Of a stretch of 64,000 bases of DNA, positions 58,492 to 64,000 are shown piece after piece; within the stretch, counting starts at the first letter, position 1; each line of letters starts with the position of its first letter. Source of the DNA: Desulfamplus magnetovallimortis (GTDB lineage Bacteria; Desulfobacterota; Desulfobacteria; Desulfobacterales; Desulfobacteraceae). Under the pieces are notes generated by a model that ran no database searches, was not told the DNA's origin, and worked only from the letters and a program-made list of their open reading frames with translations. The translations under genes and the position numbers were made by a program. Location of the stretch: assembly GCF_900170035.1 (NCBI RefSeq), contig NZ_LT828549.1:34845-98844 (forward strand). The letters are read 5' to 3'.

Positions 58492-60162
58492 TCAAAAAAT
58501 ATTTTTGTAAGTTTCCCTCATATCCCGTTTCAATATTTTTCCTGTGGGAGTCTTGGGAAGTTCGTTAACAAAGAAAAACTTTTTGGGAATCTTGAAGGAA
58601 GAAAGATTGGCTTTGCAGTGGTTTAGCATCTCATCTTCTGTTACGGTTTTACCACTTTTAAGTTTGATTACAGCAGCAACTGCCTCAACCCATTTGGGAT
58701 GGTTAATACCTACAACTGCAACCTCTTCAACATCCGGGTGAAGATAGATAGCCTCTTCCACTTCCCTTGATGCAACATTTTCTCCTCCGGTTTTTATCAT
58801 GTCTTTCTTGCGATCCACTACAGTAATGTAGCGATCATTGTCAAGAACCCCAAGATCTCCTGAATGGAACCAGCCACCTTTCATTGCCTCTTCTGTTTTT
58901 TCCGGCTCCTTGAAGTACATTGTCATCACATGGGGGCCTCTTCCGCATATCTCCCCGGGGATATCTGTTCCGGTAATGGGCTGGCCGTCATTATCTTCAA
59001 TCCTGGTCTCCATGTGAAGCCCCCCCATGCCTGCAGAGCCGATTTTTTCCATGGCATCTTCTGCCTTGAGAATGGTGTGATAAGGAGCAAGTTCGGTTTG
59101 TCCATAATAGTTGTAAACCCCGGCTTTGGGAAATTTTTCAAGAAGTTCCCTTAATATCTCCCTTGGCATTATTGAGGCTCCATAATAGCATTTCACGAGA
59201 CTTGAAAGATCGTATTTATCAAAATCAGGATGGCGCAACATGCCTATCCACACAGTAGGAGGAGCAAAAAACATGGTGGCTTTGTATGATGCAATATTTT
59301 TGAGTATTCGTCCAATGTCAGGCCCCATGAAAATATTGGTGCCTCCCATCCAGAAGATGGGGTTCATAAAGACATCCCTCTGGGCACAATGGTAAATGGG
59401 AAGAGCATTGATATTTATGTCGTTGCTGTCATATTTCCCGTCAATGATGCATCCCATATATTCGGCAATGAGGGACTGATTGCTGATTATAACCCCCTTG
59501 GGAAGGGATTCCGTGCCACTGGTGTAGGTCATCTGAACCGGATCCTCGATTCTTAATATCACATCTGGTTCTGTGGTGGGATATGTTTTATACCATTGGT
59601 TAAAATCAAGGAAAGTTTTTGTGCCTTTGCTTTGTGCAAGGGGGGTACCTTCTCCCTGGTCTGACCAGATAAGGGTTTTAACTGAAGGCATTTTGTCCAG
59701 TACATCCTTTACCTGTGGATAGAGGGAGTCTTCAACAATAAAAACCTTGCTTTCGGAGTGGTTTATGCAATAGGCAATATCATCTCCGCCAAGTAGGTAA
59801 TTGACTGCAAGATATATTGCGCCTGTTTTTGCACTGCCCATCCAGGTTAATACATGGTGATGGGTATTGTGTGCCAAAATTGCAACCCTGTCATATTTTC
59901 TGATGCCAAGATCAATAAGGGCGTTGGCAACCTGGTTGCATTCCTTTTCAAGTTCTGAGTAGGTACGGATGGTATCATTGAAAACAAGGGCATTTTTATC
60001 AGGAAAGTGGTAAGCGGTTCTTCGGAGCATGTCAGCTATGACCCATCTGTTTATGGCATTGTTGCGCTCCATGATGAACTCTATGTTTTCCTTGTTGATG
60101 AGATTGTATCTCTCCTTGTCCTTAGTGGAAAGAACAGATTTTGTTCCTGTTGAACTTGTCAT
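58492..60162 (-). CDS. Acyl-CoA synthetase (AMP-forming)
   Basis: 556 aa from ATG 60162, preceded by AAGGAG; the frame extends 8 codons further. Adenylate-forming enzyme: ATP motif VQMTYTSGTESLPKGVIIS (Ser/Thr/Gly loop), YYGQTELAPYHT, GGWFHSGDLGVLDNDRYITV, VDRKKDMIKTGGENVAS and the catalytic Lys in KTPTGKILKRDMRET. It activates a fatty or aromatic acid to its CoA thioester. The substrate is uncertain; the neighbours suggest a medium- or long-chain fatty acid. It is transcribed with the HADH and thiolase genes. Confidence 0.9.
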   Translation of the reverse strand: MTSSTGTKSVLSTKDKERYNLINKENIEFIMERNNAINRWVIADMLRRTAYHFPDKNALVFNDTIRTYSELEKECNQVANALIDLGIRKYDRVAILAHNTHHHVLTWMGSAKTGAIYLAVNYLLGGDDIAYCINHSESKVFIVEDSLYPQVKDVLDKMPSVKTLIWSDQGEGTPLAQSKGTKTFLDFNQWYKTYPTTEPDVILRIEDPVQMTYTSGTESLPKGVIISNQSLIAEYMGCIIDGKYDSNDININALPIYHCAQRDVFMNPIFWMGGTNIFMGPDIGRILKNIASYKATMFFAPPTVWIGMLRHPDFDKYDLSSLVKCYYGASIMPREILRELLEKFPKAGVYNYYGQTELAPYHTILKAEDAMEKIGSAGMGGLHMETRIEDNDGQPITGTDIPGEICGRGPHVMTMYFKEPEKTEEAMKGGWFHSGDLGVLDNDRYITVVDRKKDMIKTGGENVASREVEEAIYLHPDVEEVAVVGINHPKWVEAVAAVIKLKSGKTVTEDEMLNHCKANLSSFKIPKKFFFVNELPKTPTGKILKRDMRETYKNIF

Positions 60163-60265
60163 GATAATGGCTCCTTGTTGCGGCATAGTTAATATTTTTT
60201 ATATACCAAAACGTAATTATGGTTTCTGGATGCTATTTCCGGAATCAAGCCTGATAATTCGCCTG

Positions 60266-62080
60266 TTATTTCCCACCAAAAGCCTCTTCGGAAATATCAG
60301 TAACAGATGTGTCTCCTGCCATGATAGCACTCATTTTCCCAAGGGAATGCGGAAGAACGGAGTTGATGAAAAACTGGGCGCTCTTAAGTTGCCCTTCATA
60401 GAAAGGCAGATCTTTCTTTTTGGGTTTTGCATCAAGTTGTGCCGTGGCAACCACGGCTCTCCATAGAAGCATCCATGCCATGAGGGTATCTCCTGTTACA
60501 TCAAGGAAGGGCTGGGCATTTGCAAAGGCATTCAATATCTCTCCTGATCTCAATTTTTCTGTAAGATACAGAGCCACCTGCTTTAATTGGGCAGATTGCA
60601 TTTCAAGGCTTCTGGAAAAACCTTTAAGGCTTTCAATCTCTCTTGCCACTTCAATGGTTTTCTGAACTTCATCCAGTAGGTTTTTTAATGCGTCGCCCTT
60701 GTTAAGACCCAACTTTCTTCCCAGAAGATCCATGGCCTGTATGCCGTTTGTTCCTTCGTATATCTGGGTTATCTTGCAGTCTCTCAAAAGCTGTTCCTGG
60801 GGGTATTCTTTTGTAAAGCCATAACCGCCAAAAACCTGTACGCCAAGGCTGCACATCTCAAATGCCCTGTCAGTTACATAACCTTTTGCCACAGGAATAA
60901 GTACATCAATGATTCCCTGATATCTTGCTTTATCTTCCGGTGTTGTACTTAGTTTTACCATATCTTCCATAAGACCTGTATAGAAAAGAAGGCTTCTCAT
61001 GGCTTCTGAAAAGGATTTCATGGTAAGAAGGATGCGCCGTATGTCAGGGTGCTGTATGATTGGCACCCCTGGAGCCTCTCTGTCAGTTGCTTCAAGGCTT
61101 TTACCCTGTACCCTCTCCCTTGCATAGTTAAGTGCATTGAGATATGAGGCAGAGGCACAGGAAAAACCCTGCATGCCAACATGCAGCCTTGCTTCGTTCA
61201 TCATGACAAACATGGCACGCATTCCCTTGTTCTCTTCCCCAAGGAGCGTTCCTCTGCAAAACCCTTTGCTTCCAAGGGCCATTGAACATGTGGGGCTTCC
61301 GTGGATTCCCATTTTCTCCTCAATGCCTGTGCATATGATGTCGTTGGGCTCTCCAAAGCTGCCATCATCATTTACCCATATTTTGGGCACCAGAAAGAGT
61401 GATATCCCAGCGGTTCCGGCTGGTGCGCCCTCAATTCTTGCAAGCACCGGATGTATGATATTGGGTACAAGATCAGTGTCCCCGCTTGATATAAATATCT
61501 TGTTGCCTGTTATGGAGTATGTTCCATCCTCGTTTTTTACAGCTTTTGTGGTCAGTGCCCCAACATCGGATCCTGCTTCAGGTTCTGTCAGAAGCATTGA
61601 GCCTCCCCACTCTCCGGAGTACATTTTTTTAAGAAAAAGTTCTCTTTGTTTGTCAGTACCAAACTTTTCAACAAGTTTGCCTGCACCATGGGCAAGGATA
61701 TTGTGGAGCATAAAAGGATAGTTGGAGCCGTTGAAATAGTTATTTGCAGCAAGGGCAACAGTTGCAGGCATTCCCTGTCCACCCCATTCAGGGTCATCAC
61801 TCATGGCAATCCATCCACCCTCCCTGAAGAGGGCGTATGCCTTATGAAAACATGCCGGAACCTTCACAACTCCGTTATTGAATGTACACCCTTCCTCATC
61901 TCCTTCCTTCAAAAGAGGAAAAAGCTCCTTTATTGCAAGATTTCTTGCTTCAGACACAATAAGGTCAATGGTCTTTTTATTGAAATCTGAAAATGCCTCG
62001 TACTGGCAAAGCTTTTCCACCTGTAGCTGTTCATGTAAAACAAAATCCACATCCCTTCTGTCTGCAACGACCTGTGCCAT
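60266..62080 (-). CDS. Acyl-CoA dehydrogenase, long (FadE-like) type
   Basis: 604 aa. The core acyl-CoA dehydrogenase spans about residues 40-450: SDDPEWGGQGMPATVALAAN, FAD/substrate loop GSMLLTEPEAGSDVGALTTK, NKIFISSGDTDLVPN, EARLHVGMQGFSCASASYLN. The catalytic Glu is in QIYEGTNGIQAMDLLGRKLG. The extra C-terminal 130 residues form the domain found in about 600-aa FadE5-like enzymes, larger than the common 380-aa type. FAD-dependent; probably passes electrons to ETF. RBS GGGAGGAA. First gene of the fatty-acid cluster, divergent from its likely regulator. Confidence 0.92.
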   Translation of the reverse strand: MAQVVADRRDVDFVLHEQLQVEKLCQYEAFSDFNKKTIDLIVSEARNLAIKELFPLLKEGDEEGCTFNNGVVKVPACFHKAYALFREGGWIAMSDDPEWGGQGMPATVALAANNYFNGSNYPFMLHNILAHGAGKLVEKFGTDKQRELFLKKMYSGEWGGSMLLTEPEAGSDVGALTTKAVKNEDGTYSITGNKIFISSGDTDLVPNIIHPVLARIEGAPAGTAGISLFLVPKIWVNDDGSFGEPNDIICTGIEEKMGIHGSPTCSMALGSKGFCRGTLLGEENKGMRAMFVMMNEARLHVGMQGFSCASASYLNALNYARERVQGKSLEATDREAPGVPIIQHPDIRRILLTMKSFSEAMRSLLFYTGLMEDMVKLSTTPEDKARYQGIIDVLIPVAKGYVTDRAFEMCSLGVQVFGGYGFTKEYPQEQLLRDCKITQIYEGTNGIQAMDLLGRKLGLNKGDALKNLLDEVQKTIEVAREIESLKGFSRSLEMQSAQLKQVALYLTEKLRSGEILNAFANAQPFLDVTGDTLMAWMLLWRAVVATAQLDAKPKKKDLPFYEGQLKSAQFFINSVLPHSLGKMSAIMAGDTSVTDISEEAFGGK

Positions 62081-62311
62081 AGATTCCTCCCAAGTTTTAT
62101 TGATACATAACTATACCTGTCATTTTTCGTCAAATTATATTAGCATAAAAGATGCCATTGATAAAATATATGTAAAAACAGAATGTTATGTCCGATATTT
62201 AAAATTTTCTGTACCATGGCAAAGAAAAAACTGTGCTATTTTCATGTTTTAAATATAAAACTGGGATATGGAACAGAAAAAAATATAATAATCAAGAATC
62301 GGTAGTGTACC

Positions 62312-63934
62312 ATGAAAAACAATATAATCAACAGAGGTATCTCATTGAATGAAAATGATTTTTTCAGGGAAGCGACACTTAAAATATGTGGAAGCCTTGA
62401 AATTGAAAAGGCGCTTCATCAATGTCTTTTGTACATAAGGCAGTTCATCCCCGCAGGTCAGATGGGATTTCATGTTTACCACAGGGATGCCGGGGTTGTT
62501 GAGACAGTTGCCTACGCAACACCTGATGCCGGCAAAATCATGTCTGTGAAGATTCGGCTTGGTCACAAGGGGCGTATGCAGGTTGAGAAACAGCGCTCCT
62601 TGCGTGTACGGGTGATCTCTAAGCTTGCCGATGATCCTGTGGCAGCACCTGTTGCAGAACGCCTGAATGCCCAGGAGCTTTCGGCTGTTGTGCTGGATCT
62701 TGTGCTTGACAGAACAATGCTCGGTGTTTTTTCCGTGTTCAATAATGGTGAAGAGAGCTTCACAGATGAACATGTTCATCTGTTGAGTCTTTTGAGCAAA
62801 CCTTGTGCAATTGCTTTGACCAACAGTCTCAGGTACAGGGAACTTAAGGAACTCAAGGAGCTTCTGGCAGATGATAACCGATATCTGCAGGAGGAGCTGC
62901 ATAAAATTTCTGGTGAGAAGGTAATAGGAGCACGGCATGGGCTGCAGGAGGTAATGAAAATGGTGCAGCAGGTATCGCACCTTGACAGCCCTGTTCTTCT
63001 GCTTGGAGAGACAGGAACAGGAAAGGAGGTGATTGCCCATGCCATTCATCAGCTTTCGGGTCGTAAGGATGGGCCTTTTATCCGCGTAAACTGTGGAGCA
63101 ATTCCTGCAGGCCTTCTTGACAGCGAGCTTTTTGGGTATGAAAAAGGTGCTTTTACAGGTGCAGTCTCAGGAAAAAGAGGAAGAATTGAACGTGCCCAAG
63201 GTGGTACTCTTTTTCTTGATGAAATAGGTGAGCTTTCACCAGAAGCTCAGGTTCGTCTTTTGCGTGTGATTCAGGAAAAGGAGATCGACAGGGTAGGGGG
63301 GAGTGAAACTGTCCGGATTGATATAAGGATAGTTGCAGCCACACACAGAGACCTTGATAAAATGATGGCAATGCAGCAGTTCAGGCCTGATCTTTTTTTC
63401 AGGTTGCGGGTATTTCCCATACATCTGCCGCCCCTAAGGGAGAGAAAGGAAGACATTCCCGACCTTGTAACTCATTTTATTTTAAAAAAATCCCGTGAGA
63501 TGAAACGTTTTGTCACTCCATCTCCGTCACCGGAAGCTATGGGGAGGCTCATTGATTACCATTGGCCAGGTAATATCCGTGAACTTGAAAATGCAGTTGA
63601 GCGAGCACTTATTCTGGATCAGGGAAAATACCTGTTTTTCAAGGAGATAGGCAAAACAGAAACAGAAGAGCACGGCAAACATATTGTTTCTGATCTATCC
63701 GGTCATTTTCTGATGGACGGGCATACCGGATTCAATGATGATGAAGATACGAAAAAATCAGGGCTTTTCCTTGATAACGTAATGAAAAAGCACATCATTC
63801 ATGTACTTCAAATGTGCAATGGCAGGGTGGAAGGTGATAAAGGTGCTGCAAAAATTATGAATATCAATCCTTCCACCTTGAGAAAGCGAATGAAAAAGCT
63901 TGGAATTCCATTTGGTCGGGCAAGAAGCAGTTGA
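62312..63934 (+). CDS. GAF-domain sigma-54-dependent activator
   Basis: 540 aa. The N-terminal GAF-like sensory domain (about residues 20-180, with YIRQFIPAGQMGFHVYHRDA and LGVFSVFNNGEESFTDEHVH) is followed by a short coiled region. The AAA+ domain has GETGTGKEVIAHAIHQLSG, the canonical sigma-54 loop GAFTGAV and GGTLFLDEIGEL. The C-terminal Fis domain ends AAKIMNINPSTLRKRMKKLG. It is divergent from the acyl-CoA dehydrogenase gene by 231 nt and probably controls that operon in response to a fatty or organic acid. I could not place a -24/-12 element with confidence. Confidence 0.9.
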   Translation: MKNNIINRGISLNENDFFREATLKICGSLEIEKALHQCLLYIRQFIPAGQMGFHVYHRDAGVVETVAYATPDAGKIMSVKIRLGHKGRMQVEKQRSLRVRVISKLADDPVAAPVAERLNAQELSAVVLDLVLDRTMLGVFSVFNNGEESFTDEHVHLLSLLSKPCAIALTNSLRYRELKELKELLADDNRYLQEELHKISGEKVIGARHGLQEVMKMVQQVSHLDSPVLLLGETGTGKEVIAHAIHQLSGRKDGPFIRVNCGAIPAGLLDSELFGYEKGAFTGAVSGKRGRIERAQGGTLFLDEIGELSPEAQVRLLRVIQEKEIDRVGGSETVRIDIRIVAATHRDLDKMMAMQQFRPDLFFRLRVFPIHLPPLRERKEDIPDLVTHFILKKSREMKRFVTPSPSPEAMGRLIDYHWPGNIRELENAVERALILDQGKYLFFKEIGKTETEEHGKHIVSDLSGHFLMDGHTGFNDDEDTKKSGLFLDNVMKKHIIHVLQMCNGRVEGDKGAAKIMNINPSTLRKRMKKLGIPFGRARSS

Positions 63935-63941
63935 GTTGTAT

Positions 63942-64000
63942 CCTCAAAGGCGGCATCTATGATCTTTTGAGCTTTGTCAATAGTGTTCTGAATCAGGATA
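63942..64000 (-). repeat. MITE-like repeat family C, partial copy cut by the window end
   Basis: Reverse orientation: CCTCAAAGGCGGCATCTATG, then GATCTTTTGAGCTTTGTCAA and CTGAATCAGGATA, matching the right end of the full copies. The remainder lies beyond the window. Confidence 0.75.

Overview
The window looks like a chromosomal segment of a moderately AT-rich, anaerobic, Desulfobacterales-type deltaproteobacterium (Desulfobacterota). This is inferred from gene content: a KamA-type radical SAM protein, an archaeal-type FMN glutamate synthase, a NifS plus NifU/BFD pair, a SulP permease, a fatty-acid activation and beta-oxidation cluster, very large SBP-type hybrid kinases and two sigma-54 activators. 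No dissimilatory sulfate-reduction gene is present, so the taxonomic call is only an inference.

Layout. 0-5.4 kb holds the end of a polyamine-type ABC transporter, a tandem-duplicated KamA-like protein and an M23 peptidase. 5.5-18.5 kb is an accessory island that I read as a decayed chromosomal integron. A 50-codon remnant of an integron integrase lies on the minus strand at 5492-5644. Rightwards from it runs an array of small plus-strand genes separated by attC-like imperfect palindromes: a Tat-exported nitroreductase, a PIN toxin pair, an HNH nuclease, a TumE-type toxin pair, HigBA, a 4-OT tautomerase and a membrane protein. The array has been invaded by a complete IS1634-type IS with target duplication, two near-identical 584-bp REP-transposase elements, an IS91 fragment and broken group II introns abutting an attC. 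18.5-18.9 kb contains two MITE-like elements and debris.

18.9-35 kb is mostly housekeeping and metabolism: LolA, a DUF4412-like protein, a sigma-54 regulator, FMN-GltS, a cysteine operon (two-CW HTH protein, EpsC/CysE, CysK), NifS and NifU facing it, a beta-hydroxyacid dehydrogenase, an MFS exporter and SulP. 35-41 kb is a three-gene signalling operon (receiver, receiver-GGDEF, 1286-aa hybrid kinase). 41.8-47.5 kb holds small stress genes (CsbD), an HlyIII protein, a GrpE fragment, two toxin-antitoxin modules, a beta-helix protein and a CBS protein. 47.7-50.7 kb is a queuosine precursor operon (queD, queE, queC, queF). 50.7-56 kb has another hybrid kinase, an AAA ATPase with a nuclease-like tail and a BrnTA-like module. 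56.3-63.9 kb is a fatty-acid cluster (thiolase, hydroxyacyl-CoA dehydrogenase, acyl-CoA synthetase, acyl-CoA dehydrogenase) with a divergent GAF/sigma-54 activator.

Intergenic spaces throughout carry dispersed repeats, which I group as families A to H. Families C, F and H have terminal inverted repeats and look like MITEs; A and B are palindromic. All family assignments come from reading the sequence by eye; no database search was run.
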